Assembly: GCF_000243095.1 (NCBI RefSeq)
Contig: NZ_AHJE01000003.1
Coordinates: 1-64,000 of the forward strand
DNA: 64,000 nt
Reading direction: 5' to 3'
Origin: Cupriavidus basilensis OR16
GTDB lineage: Bacteria; Pseudomonadota; Gammaproteobacteria; Burkholderiales; Burkholderiaceae
The notes beneath the pieces were generated by a model. That model worked only from the letters and a program-made list of their open reading frames with translations. It had not been told where the DNA came from and searched no databases. Both the position numbers and the translations under genes were made by a program. Below are positions 1-8,513 of the stretch, one piece after another (within the stretch, counting starts at the first letter, position 1; each line of letters opens with the position of its first letter).

Positions 1-529
1 TGCCCGCGACGGCCGCGAAGGCCGTGTGGGAAGCCGCGCTCAACCGCGGGCGCTCGGCGTCGCCGCGCAGATGCTGGGCCTGACGCAACGCATGCTGGAC
101 ATCGCCATCGACTACAGCATCCAGCGCAAGCAGTTCGGCAAGGCCATCGGCGCCAACCAGGCGCTCAAGCACCTGCTGGCGGATGTCGCCATCCAGCACG
201 AATTCGCCAAGCCGGTGGTGTACCGCGCGGCCTGCACGCTGGCGCAAGGCCATGGCACCGCCGGGCTGCATGTGTCGCACGCGCTGCTGGCCGCCACGCG
301 CGCCGCGCTGCTCGCGGCACGCCACACCATGCAGGTGCACGGCGCCATGGGCTACACCTGGGAGCTGGACCTGCAGATCTTCATGAAGCGTGCCTGGGCC
401 TTGGCCGACAGCTGGGGCGACCGGGCCTTGCACAAGGCGCGCGTGGACGCGCACATCCTCGGGGCGGCCGTGCCGATCGGCGCTGGCGCCACCTTTGCCA
501 CCACAGCCAACCTGGCACCAACACTTTGA
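1..529 (+). pseudogene. Acyl-CoA dehydrogenase, C-terminal part, frameshifted (left-edge partial)
   Basis: This is the C-terminal helical domain of an acyl-CoA dehydrogenase; the gene starts outside the window. From about position 50 one frame reads as a typical ACAD C-terminus (QRKQFGKAIGANQALKHLLAD, then MQVHGAMGYTWE). Upstream of position 50 the family-like reading (AKAVWEAALNRG) lies in a different frame. One C missing in 'cgcgggcgctc' near 50 explains the break. The stop overlaps the TTG start of the thiolase, which implies translational coupling. With the two ACADs downstream it resembles the FadE sets used on steroid C/D-ring CoA esters; that substrate is inference. A sequencing error is as likely as a real pseudogene. 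Confidence 0.8.
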
Positions 530-1695
530 CGGGGCCGGCCAGCACACGGGTCACATATATCGTCGACGCGCTGCGCACCCCGACGGGACGCCGCAAGGGC
601 GGCCTCGCACACATGCACGGCGCTGACCTGGGCGGCTTCGTGCTGGCCCAGTTGGTGGGCCGCAATGCCATCCCGGCCGCGGAGTATGACGACGTGGTGT
701 TCGGCTGCGTCGACACCATCGGGCCGCTGGCCGGCAATATCGCCCGCAGCGCCTGGCTGGCCGCCGGGCTGCCGCTCACCGTGCCTGGCGTGACCGTAGA
801 CCGCCAGTGCGGCTCATCGCAGCAGGCCATTCATTTCGCCGCGCAGGCGGTGATGAGCGGCAACCAGGACGTGGTCGTCGCCGGCGGCGTGCAGACCATG
901 ACGCAGATCCCGATCTCGTCGGCCATGCTGGCGGGGCAGGCGCTTGGCTTCTCCGATCCGTTCTCCGGCAGCAAGGGCTGGCAGGCGCGCTTCGGCGACC
1001 GGCCGGTGTCGCAGTTCGACGCCGCGCAGCGCATCGCCGAGCACTGGCAGCTGTCCCGCGAGGCGATGGAAGCCTATGCGCTGCAAAGCCACCAGCGTGC
1101 CGCCATGGCCATCGAGAGCGGCCGCTTCCAGCGCGAGATCGTGCCCTGCGAAGGCGTAGTCCATGACGAAACGCCGCGGCCCGATACCACGCTCGCCAAG
1201 ATGGCATCGCTCGAACCACTGATGCCCGGCAGTGCACTGACCGCCGCGGTCTCCAGCCAGACCGCGGACGCGGCGTCGGCATTGCTGGTGGTCTCCGAAG
1301 ACGCGCTCAAACGCTACGGGCTCACGCCGCGCGCGCGCATCGCCCATATGAGCGTGCTGGGCGACGACCCGCTGTGGATGCTGACCGCGCCCATTCCCGC
1401 CACCAAGCGCGCGCTGGCGCGCAGCGGCTTGCGCTGGGAGGACATCGAAGTAGTGGAGATCAACGAGGCGTTTGCCTCGGTGGCGATGGCCTGGCTGGCC
1501 GAGACCGGCTACCCGGCCGAGCGCACCAACCCGAACGGCGGCGCCATCGCGCTGGGGCATCCGCTCGGTGCCACCGGCGCGCGGCTGATGACCACGCTGC
1601 TGCATGAACTGGAGCGCACGGGCGGCCGCTACGGCCTGCAGACCATGTGCGAAGGCGGTGGCCTGGCCAACGTCACCATCATCGAGCGCCTGTGA
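526..1695 (+). CDS. fadA6: Acetyl-CoA acyltransferase (thiolase), FadA6-like
   Basis: This is a full-length thiolase of 389 residues that cleaves a 3-ketoacyl-CoA with CoA. The nucleophilic cysteine is in VDRQCGSSQQ (Cys95). The NEAF loop is near residue 313, GHPLGATGAR near 345 and the second catalytic cysteine in CEGGG near 379. The overall pattern (CVDTIGPLAGNIAR, QIPISSAM, LQTMCEGGGLANVTIIERL) closely recalls mycobacterial FadA6 of the steroid C/D-ring pathway, and an IpdF-like gene nearby agrees. I chose the TTG at 526 because it overlaps the preceding stop (TTGA) and no ATG or GTG lies close by. The exact substrate is inferred. The gene looks intact. Confidence 0.85.
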   Translation: MTGPASTRVTYIVDALRTPTGRRKGGLAHMHGADLGGFVLAQLVGRNAIPAAEYDDVVFGCVDTIGPLAGNIARSAWLAAGLPLTVPGVTVDRQCGSSQQAIHFAAQAVMSGNQDVVVAGGVQTMTQIPISSAMLAGQALGFSDPFSGSKGWQARFGDRPVSQFDAAQRIAEHWQLSREAMEAYALQSHQRAAMAIESGRFQREIVPCEGVVHDETPRPDTTLAKMASLEPLMPGSALTAAVSSQTADAASALLVVSEDALKRYGLTPRARIAHMSVLGDDPLWMLTAPIPATKRALARSGLRWEDIEVVEINEAFASVAMAWLAETGYPAERTNPNGGAIALGHPLGATGARLMTTLLHELERTGGRYGLQTMCEGGGLANVTIIERL

Positions 1696-1745
1696 GCCGG
1701 GTTCCCGGGGCATTGGCGCAAGCAACGGATAAGGGGAGTAGCGAC

Positions 1746-2621
1746 ATGGGAATCTGCGACGGACGGACCGTCATCATCACCGGCGCCGGCGGCGGCCTGG
1801 GGCGTGCCTACGCGCTGGCCTTCGCTGCCGAAGGCGCCAGCGTGGTGGTCAACGATATTCGCCGCGAGGCGGCCGAGGCGGTATGCGCGGAGATTCGCGC
1901 GCAAGGCGGGCAGGCGCTCGCCAGCGATGACGACATCACGCAACTGGCCACGGCCCAGCGCATCGTCGATGCCGCGCTGGCGGCGTTCGGCGAGGTGCAC
2001 GTGCTGGTCAACAACGCCGGCATCTGCCGCGACCGCATGTTCGTCAGCTTGAGCGAAGCCGACTGGGACGATGTGATGCACGTGCACCTGCGCGGCCACT
2101 TCTGCCTGGCCAACCTGCTGGCCCGGCGCTGGCGCGACGCGGCCAAGGCCGGGCGGCAGGTTGACGCGCGCATCGTCAACACCAGCTCCGGCGCGGGGCT
2201 GCAAGGCTCGGTGGGCCAGTCCAACTACGCCGCCGCCAAGGCCGGCATTGCCGCGCTGACGCTGGTGCAGGCGGCGGAACTGGAGCGCTATGGCATCACC
2301 GCCAATGCGCTCGTGCCAGCGGCCCGCACTGGCATGACAGCAGGCGTGTTCGCCGAGATGATGAAAGCGCCGGCGGAAGGCTTCGACTACTACGATCCGG
2401 CCAATATCGCGCCGCTGGTGGTCTGGCTTGGCAGCGCGGCTTCGCGCCATGTCACCGGCCGCGTGTTCGAGGTGGCGGGCGGCATGGTGGCGCTGGCGCA
2501 CGGCTGGCGCACTGGCGTGCGTACCGACAAGGGCGCGCTCTGGCAAGTGGGCGAACTGGGTGGCGCGATCGACGCGCTGCTCGCCCGCGCCGAGCCCGCG
2601 CAACGCGTCTATGGCACCTGA
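1746..2621 (+). CDS. SDR-family NAD(P)-dependent dehydrogenase, beta-oxidation type
   Basis: This 291-residue short-chain dehydrogenase has the Rossmann motif TGAGGGLG (residues 13-20), NNAG at 89-92, catalytic Ser148 and the Tyr161-x3-Lys165 pair. It has a C-terminal extension of about 50 residues after the usual SDR fold, as seen in SDRs that accompany acyl-CoA operons. A strong ribosome binding site (AAGGGGAG) precedes ATG 1746. It lies between the FadA6-like thiolase and the acyl-CoA dehydrogenases, which suggests oxidation of a hydroxyacyl-CoA or a ring hydroxyl of a steroid-derived intermediate. The substrate is inferred from context only. Reading frame and length look normal. Confidence 0.8.
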   Translation: MGICDGRTVIITGAGGGLGRAYALAFAAEGASVVVNDIRREAAEAVCAEIRAQGGQALASDDDITQLATAQRIVDAALAAFGEVHVLVNNAGICRDRMFVSLSEADWDDVMHVHLRGHFCLANLLARRWRDAAKAGRQVDARIVNTSSGAGLQGSVGQSNYAAAKAGIAALTLVQAAELERYGITANALVPAARTGMTAGVFAEMMKAPAEGFDYYDPANIAPLVVWLGSAASRHVTGRVFEVAGGMVALAHGWRTGVRTDKGALWQVGELGGAIDALLARAEPAQRVYGT

Positions 2622-2635
2622 GGCGGGGACGGACG

Positions 2636-3659
2636 ATGCGCTTCACGCTCTCCCTGGAACAACAAATGATCCGCGACACCGCACGCGATTTCCTGGCCGT
2701 GCGCAGCGATTCGGCAGCGGTCCGGCGGGTGGTGGATGCGGCCGCGGACGCGGCGCAGGACGGCCATGACACTGCCCTGTGGCGGGAAATGGCCGGCGAG
2801 CTGGGCTGGTGCGGCATTGCCTTGCCGGAGGCGGCCGGCGGCGCCGGGCTGGGCGCCGTCGAGCTGGCGCTGTTGATGGAGCAGATGGGCCAGCGGCTGG
2901 CCTGCGTGCCGTACTGGTCGGCCATCTGCCTGGCGGCGCCGGCGCTGGCGGGCAGCCTCGCGCCCGCGCCAGCCGCGCCGTGGCTGGCGCGGCTGGCGCA
3001 GGGCGAGGCGCGTGCCGCGCTGGCCTTGCCTGCCTGGATGGCGCCCGGCGCGGATGGCTCGCTCGATGCCGATGCGCTGACGGTCACTGCCGCTGTGGCC
3101 GGGGATGGCTACGTGCTGGACGGGCAGGTGGCACAGGTGTTCGATGCCGCCGGCGCGGACTGGCTGCTGGTGCCCGCGCGCCTGTCCGGCGACGCGGCAG
3201 GGCAGCCGGCGCTGTTCCTGCTGCAAACCGCAGCGCTGGCAGGCCAGCCAGGCTTCGGGCTGCGCCGGCTGGCGGTGCTGGACCGTACCCGCCCGCTGGC
3301 CGACCTCGTCTTCGACGGGCTGCGCGTGGAGGCGAATGCCTGCCTGGCGCAAGGCGCCGGGGTGGCGGCAGGCGTGGGCGCCGCCATGTGGCACGCCAGC
3401 CTGATGCTCGCCGCCGAGCAGCTCGGCGGCGCCCAGCAATGCCTCGACCTCACCGTGGCCTATGCCGCCGAACGCGTCCAGTTCGCCGGCCGATCGCCGC
3501 CTTCCAGGCCGTCAAGCACCGCTGCGCGCAGATGATGGTGGCGGTGGAAGCCGCGCGCTCCGCGGTGCACGGTGCCGCGCGGGCCTGGCAGGGAGTGGCT
3601 GGCTGGGCGGTGCTGCCGCCGCGCTCGCCCGGATCGCCGACGGCCTGTTGGCCGCATGA
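2636..3659 (+). pseudogene. Acyl-CoA dehydrogenase with two frameshifts
   Basis: The first frame encodes an ACAD N-terminus (MRFTLSLEQQMIRDTARDFL) through ERVQF. The family continuation GRPIAAFQAVKHRCAQMMVAVEAARSA lies in the next frame, explained by one missing G near 3484 ('ttcgccggccgatc' in place of 'ttcggccggccgatc'). A second single-base loss near 3585-3620 moves to the frame ending ALARIADGLLAA and the stop at 3657-3659. Corrected, the protein would be about 340 residues, a normal size for the alpha/beta-type steroid ACAD subunits. Read literally it is truncated after about 300 residues. It lies 14 bp after the SDR and just before a second ACAD, a FadE-pair layout. Confidence 0.8.
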
Positions 3660-3685
3660 GCCAACTCAGCAGCGCAAGGATCAGC

Positions 3686-4908
3686 ATGGATTCGATGGAA
3701 AACCAAAATACCTCCGCCAGCGAAGCGCAACTGCGTGCGGAGGTGGCGGACTGGATGTCCGCCAACCTGCGCGGCGAATTCGACTGCCTGAAGCATCGCG
3801 GCGGCCCCGGCGACGAAGAGGCGCATCCGGGGCTGCGCAAGGCCTGGGAGCGCCGCTTGGCCGAAGGTGGCTGGACCTGCGTGGGCTGGCCGCAGGCGCA
3901 CGGCGGGCGCGGCTTGCCGGTGATGTCGCAGGTGATCTTCCAGGAGGAGTACGCGCGTGCCGGCGGCCCCGGCCGCATGGGCCATATCGGCGAAGGGCTG
4001 ATCGGCCCCACGCTGATCGCCTTCGGCAGCGAGGCGCAGCAGGCCCGCTTCCTGCCGGGCATCCGCAATGGCACGGCGTTCTGGTGCCAGGGCTACTCGG
4101 AGCCGGGCGCCGGCTCGGATCTCGCCAATGTGCGCACCCGCGCCGAGCGCGATCCCGTCAGCGGGGACTGGCGCGTGAGCGGGCAGAAGGTGTGGACTTC
4201 GCTGGCCCACGAGTCGGACTGGATCTTCGTGCTGGCGCGCTGCGATCCGGCGTCGCGCGGCAACAAGGGCCTGGTCTTCCTGCTGATGCCGCTGGCGCAG
4301 CCGGGCGTGGAAATCCGCCCGATCCGCCAGATGGGTGGCGGCGTGGAGTTCAACGAGGTGTTCTTCGATGGCGCGCGCGCCGCCGCCGGCGATGTGCTGG
4401 GCGCGCCGGGCGACGGCTGGCGCATCGCCATGGCGCTGCTGGGTTTCGAGCGCGGCATCTCCACGCTGGGCCAGCAGATGCAGTTCACCCACGAGCTTGG
4501 CTGGATCGCCGAGGCCGCGCGCGCGAACGGCGCCTGGCAGGACGCGCCGCTGCGCCAGCGCATGGCGCGTGCCTGGGCCGGCCTGCGGGTGATGCGCTAC
4601 AACGCGCTGCGCATGCTGGAAGGCGCCGAGGGCGTGCTGGCGATGCCAGCGCGGCACCGCAGCGCGAGACGCTGATCTACAAGTACTACTGGTCGAACTG
4701 GCACCGCGACCTGGGCCAGCTCGCGCTCGACGTGCTCGGCCCCAACGCCAACCGGATCGACGAAGCGGACGTGCGCCGCACGCGCCTGCAGCAGATGGCG
4801 CTGTTCTCGCGCGCTGACACCATTTACGCCGGTACCAACGAAATCCAGCTCAACATCATCGCCGAGCGCGGGCTGGGCATGCCCCGCGAGGCCAGAGGAC
4901 AGTCATGA
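3686..4908 (+). pseudogene. Acyl-CoA dehydrogenase with one frameshift
   Basis: This is the second ACAD of the pair. It probably starts at ATG 3686 (AAGGA five bases upstream); ATG 3656 overlaps the previous stop but lacks a comparable site. Residues through MLEGAEG are in the first frame. The family C-terminus (QRETLIYKYYWSNWHRDLG, then ADTIYAGTNEIQLNIIAERGLG) follows in the frame ending at 4908. One missing C near 4630 ('gagggcgtgctgg' for 'gagggccgtgctgg') joins them. Corrected length is about 407 residues. The C-terminal glutamate in GTNEIQ and the FAD-binding W(I/V)F-type strands support an active ACAD. The stop overlaps the start of the next gene (ATGA). Confidence 0.82.
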
Positions 4909-5732
4909 CTGAAATGGCAGACAAGCAACCGGCCAAGGCCGGCACCCAGGTCCCCCCGCCGGCCTATGTGGCCGGCCACCAACTGCTGGCTGGCAAGAGC
5001 GTGCTGATTACCGCCGCCGCCGGCGCGGGCATCGGCTTTGCCGCCGCCCGCCGCTGCGCGGAGGAGGGCTGCCGGGCGCTGATGATCTCCGATATCCACG
5101 AGAAGCGGCTCAGCGAGGCTGTGGCAACCCTGCGCGCCGAGACCGGCCTGCAGGCGATCCATGGCCAGCTTTGTGACGTCTCCGACCAGGCCCAGGTGCG
5201 GTCCCTGGTGGCGGCCGCCGAGGAGGCGCTGGGCGGCACCGATGTGCTGATCAACAACGCCGGGCTGGGCGGCTCGCGCCGCATAGTCGAGATGGACGAT
5301 GCCGAATGGTCGCGGGTGCTCGACATTACGCTTACCGGCACCTTCCGGATGACGCGGGCCATGCTGCCGCATATGCAGGCGCGCCGGCGCGGGGCCATCG
5401 TCAACAACGCCTCGGTGCTGGGCTGGCGGGCGCAGAAGGAGCAGGCCCACTACGCCGCCGCCAAGGCCGGCGTGATGGCGCTGACACGCTGCAGCGCGGT
5501 GGAGGCTGCGGAGTTTGGCGTGCGCATCAATGCGGTGGCGCCGAGTATCGCACTGCACGATTTCCTGCGGAAGTCGGCGCCGGCGGAGTTGCTGCAGGAG
5601 CTGGCCTCGCGCGAGGCGTTCGGGCGGGCGGCCGAGGTGTGGGAGGTGGCGAACGTGATGGTGTTCCTGGCCAGCGATTATGCGTCGTATATGACGGGCG
5701 AAGTGTTGCCTGTCAGCAGTCAGCGGGCGTAG
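4905..5732 (+). CDS. ipdF: IpdF-like short-chain dehydrogenase (steroid C/D-ring catabolism)
   Basis: This 275-residue SDR has cofactor motif TAAAGAGIG (residues 36-44), NNAG at 117-120, Ser170 and Tyr183-x3-Lys187. Segments such as NNASVLGWRAQ, HYAAAKAGVMALTRCSA, EFGVRINAVAPSIA and EAFGRAAEVWEVA match my memory of mycobacterial IpdF (Rv3559c), which oxidises the hydroxyl of 5-OH-HIP-type C/D-ring intermediates. The start at 4905 overlaps the ACAD stop, so it is translationally coupled. Together with the FadA6-like thiolase it is the best evidence that this operon handles the last two steroid rings. The gene looks intact. Confidence 0.78.
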   Translation: MTEMADKQPAKAGTQVPPPAYVAGHQLLAGKSVLITAAAGAGIGFAAARRCAEEGCRALMISDIHEKRLSEAVATLRAETGLQAIHGQLCDVSDQAQVRSLVAAAEEALGGTDVLINNAGLGGSRRIVEMDDAEWSRVLDITLTGTFRMTRAMLPHMQARRRGAIVNNASVLGWRAQKEQAHYAAAKAGVMALTRCSAVEAAEFGVRINAVAPSIALHDFLRKSAPAELLQELASREAFGRAAEVWEVANVMVFLASDYASYMTGEVLPVSSQRA

Positions 5733-5794
5733 CGGCTAGTGGCCCGCGCGGAGCAGGAATCCCAGAACAGGGCAGCAGCGAGGCAAGGAGAGGC

Positions 5795-6250
5795 ATGACA
5801 CGAGTATTCAATTCCGCCGAGGCGCTGATGAGCGCCGTGGGCGAGCAACTGGGCCACAGCGCCTGGACCGTCATCACGCAGGCGCGCATCGACGGCTTTG
5901 CCGAGGCCACGGGCGACCACCAATGGCTGCACGTGGATCCCGAGCGCGCAGCGCAAGGCCCCTTTGGCGCTTGCATTGCGCACGGTTATCTCACCCTGTC
6001 GCTGGTCAACCAGTTCCTGCCGGAGATCCTGACCGTGGAAAACCTGCGCTGGGGCGTCAACTATGGCTGCGACAAGGTGCGCTTCCCGGCGCCGGTGCGG
6101 GTTGGCTCACGCCTGCGTGGCGTGGGCGAGCTGGTGCGCGCCGAGGCGCTGCCGGGCGGCGTGCAGTCGGTGGTGCGCGTCAGCGTGGAAATCGAGGGCG
6201 AGGATAAGCCCGCTTGCGTGGCCGACACCATCAGCCGCTATTACTTTTGA
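5795..6250 (+). CDS. MaoC-family enoyl-CoA hydratase
   Basis: This 151-residue single-hotdog MaoC dehydratase has the signature around [13 protein letters not shown] (residues 40-52), where Asp41 and His46 are the likely catalytic pair. [16 protein letters not shown] follows and matches the family's central helix. It adds water to an enoyl-CoA, the step between the acyl-CoA dehydrogenases upstream and the thiolase downstream. A GGAGAGGC ribosome binding site precedes ATG 5795. The 62-bp gap from ipdF and 19-bp gap to the thiolase suggest one operon. The exact acyl chain is unknown. Confidence 0.85.
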   Translation: MTRVFNSAEALMSAVGEQLGHSAWTVITQARIDGFAEATGDHQWLHVDPERAAQGPFGACIAHGYLTLSLVNQFLPEILTVENLRWGVNYGCDKVRFPAPVRVGSRLRGVGELVRAEALPGGVQSVVRVSVEIEGEDKPACVADTISRYYF

Positions 6251-6269
6251 TACATCCAAGGAAAGCAGC

Positions 6270-7472
6270 ATGAGAGAAGCAGTCATTGTCGCCGTGGCGC
6301 GTACGCCCATCGGCAAGGCATTCCGCGGCGCCTTCAACGATACCGAGGCGCCGGCGCTGGGCGGGCACGTGGTGCGCGCCGTGGTGGAGCGGGCGGGGAT
6401 CGACCCGGCCGAGGTCGACGATGTGCTGATCGGCGCCGCCGCGCAGCAGGGCACGCAGGGCTACAACCTGGGCCGGCTGTGCGCGGTGGCGGCGGGCCTG
6501 CCCGACAGCGTGCCGGGCATGACCATGGACCGCATGTGTTCGTCGGGGCTGATGACCATCGCCACGGCCGCGAAAAGCATCATCTGCGGCGAGGCCGACA
6601 TCGTGGTGGCCGGTGGTGCCGAGTCGATCTCGCTCACGCAGAACAAGCACAAGAACGCCTATCGCGCGCAATCCGAGGCGGTGCTGGCCCGGCAGCCGGA
6701 CGCCTATATGGCGATGATCGAGACCGCTGAAGTGGTGGCGCAACGCTATGGCATCGCCCGGGCGGCGCAGGACGAGTACGCGCTGCGCAGCCAGCAGCGC
6801 ACCGCCGAGGCGCAGCGCCAGGGCCTGTTCGATGACGAGATCGTGCCGCTGGAGACGCGCCGCGCCCTGTTCGACAAGGCGGGCGCGCTCACCGGGCACG
6901 AGACCGTTCGCCTCGCACAGGACGAATGCAACCGGCCCGATACCAGCGCCGACAGCCTGGCCGCGCTCAAGCCGGTATGGAGCGGCGGGCGCGCGGTGCC
7001 GCAAGGGCGCCACATCACCGCGGGCAATGCCTCGCAACTGTCGGACGGCGCCGCCGCCGTGCTGCTGATGAGCCGCGAGCAGGCCGAGCGCCGCGGCCTG
7101 CGCCCGCTGGGCCGCTATCGCGGCATGGCGGTAGCGGGTTGCGCAGCGGAGGAGATGGGCATCGGCCCGGTGTTCGCCGTGCCCAGGCTGCTGGCGCGTC
7201 ACGGCCTGACGGTCAAGGATGTTGGCCTGTGGGAGCTGAACGAAGCCTTCGCCTGCCAAGTGCTGTATTGCCGGGACATGCTCGGCATTCCGGACGCACG
7301 GTTGAACGTCAATGGCGGCGCCATCGCAATCGGCCATCCCTTTGGCATGTCGGGCGCGCGCATGACCGCGCACGCCTTGCTCGAAGCGCGCCGGCGCGGG
7401 GCCGCGCATGCGGTGGTGACGATGTGCGTGGGCGGCGGCATGGGCGCCGCCGCGCTGTTCGACGTGCTGTAG
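6270..7472 (+). CDS. Acetyl-CoA acetyltransferase / 3-ketoacyl-CoA thiolase
   Basis: This 400-residue thiolase has Cys90 in [15 protein letters not shown] near residue 325, [10 protein letters not shown] near 350 and a second cysteine in [10 protein letters not shown]. An AAGGAAA site precedes ATG 6270. It differs clearly from the FadA6-like thiolase at 526, so the operon has two thiolases that probably act on different intermediates (ring-derived and short acyl chains). It completes a beta-oxidation set with the ACADs, MaoC hydratase and SDRs. The gene looks intact. Confidence 0.87.
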   Translation: MREAVIVAVARTPIGKAFRGAFNDTEAPALGGHVVRAVVERAGIDPAEVDDVLIGAAAQQGTQGYNLGRLCAVAAGLPDSVPGMTMDRMCSSGLMTIATAAKSIICGEADIVVAGGAESISLTQNKHKNAYRAQSEAVLARQPDAYMAMIETAEVVAQRYGIARAAQDEYALRSQQRTAEAQRQGLFDDEIVPLETRRALFDKAGALTGHETVRLAQDECNRPDTSADSLAALKPVWSGGRAVPQGRHITAGNASQLSDGAAAVLLMSREQAERRGLRPLGRYRGMAVAGCAAEEMGIGPVFAVPRLLARHGLTVKDVGLWELNEAFACQVLYCRDMLGIPDARLNVNGGAIAIGHPFGMSGARMTAHALLEARRRGAAHAVVTMCVGGGMGAAALFDVL

Positions 7473-7543
7473 CGGCCATTGCCGGTGACAGTGCGAACGG
7501 CCAGCAAAAGGCCGGCCATGCCCCCGGCACGGAGGAGACGACA

Positions 7544-8456
7544 ATGAAACAAGTGATTGGCATCGCCATGTCGCTGACGGTATTGGCTGCCGCGGCATGG
7601 TCCTTCTCGCCGCGGCCTTTGCCTGCCTTTGCCGCCACCGCCATGCGGGCGGATCGGCTGCAGCTCAATGGCATCGCGCGAGCCGGTGAGCGCCTGGTGG
7701 CGGCCGGCGAGCGCGGCACGATCTTGCTCAGCGACGACGAAGGCGCGCACTGGCGGCGCGCCAGCGTGACGCCGGAGCATGGCGCCGCGCTCACGCAGCT
7801 TGCCTTTGCCGGCGGCAAGGACGACCGGGTCGGCGTCGCGGTGGGGCATGGCGGCTGGATCCTGCGCACCACCGACGGCGGCGAGCACTGGCGGCAGGTG
7901 GCCTTCGATGCGGCGCAGTCGGACCCCTTGCTGGGCGTCTGGGGCCAGGCGGCGGGCCCGTGGTTCGCCATCGGCAGCTTCGGGCGCTTCCTGGTGTCGC
8001 GCGACCAGGGCGAGCACTGGCAGTCCGCCGCCACGCCGCAGATGCAGGACAAGCACCTGAATGGCATCGCTGGCGACCGCCAGGGCCGCATGATGCTGGT
8101 GGGCGAGAACGGCCTGGTGCTGCGCTCCGCCGATGGCGGCGCCACCTGGGACGCGGTCAAGGTGCCCTACGAGGGCTCGCTTTACGGCGTGCTGCCGTTG
8201 CGCGACGGCGCCTGGCTGGTCTATGGCATGCGCGGCAACGTGCTGCGCAGCGCCGACTTCGGCGCGAGCTGGGAGGCCGCCGAAGTGGGGCTCAAGACCT
8301 CGTTCTCGTGATGGCGGGCGCCATTTCAAACCGGTGGCGGGCGGCAGCGCGCAGACGCTCGCTGCGCTCATCCCGGGCGCCGGCGGGAATGCCCTGACGC
8401 TGGCCGGCAACGCGGGGATTACCCGCTTCACCCTGGCCCCGGATGCCGCGCCCTGA
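7544..8456 (+). pseudogene. YCF48/BNR-repeat exported protein, internal deletion with frameshift
   Basis: ATG 7544 follows a GGAGGAG site. A signal peptide ([21 protein letters not shown]) precedes repeated beta-propeller blades of the type [22 protein letters not shown] and [10 protein letters not shown]. Such YCF48-like proteins recur beside MMPL transporters and DUF1302/DUF1329 proteins in steroid and terpenoid clusters; their role is unproven. The frame ends prematurely at 8311 after LKTSFS. The next blade ([12 protein letters not shown] to the stop at 8456) is in another frame. About 20 residues that should join them appear missing, so this is a deletion near 8305-8312. Confidence 0.7.
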
Positions 8457-8513
8457 TCTTCCCCCCGCCGCAGCGCTTAGCACCTCACCGCATTGCATAG
8501 AAGCGAGAACACC

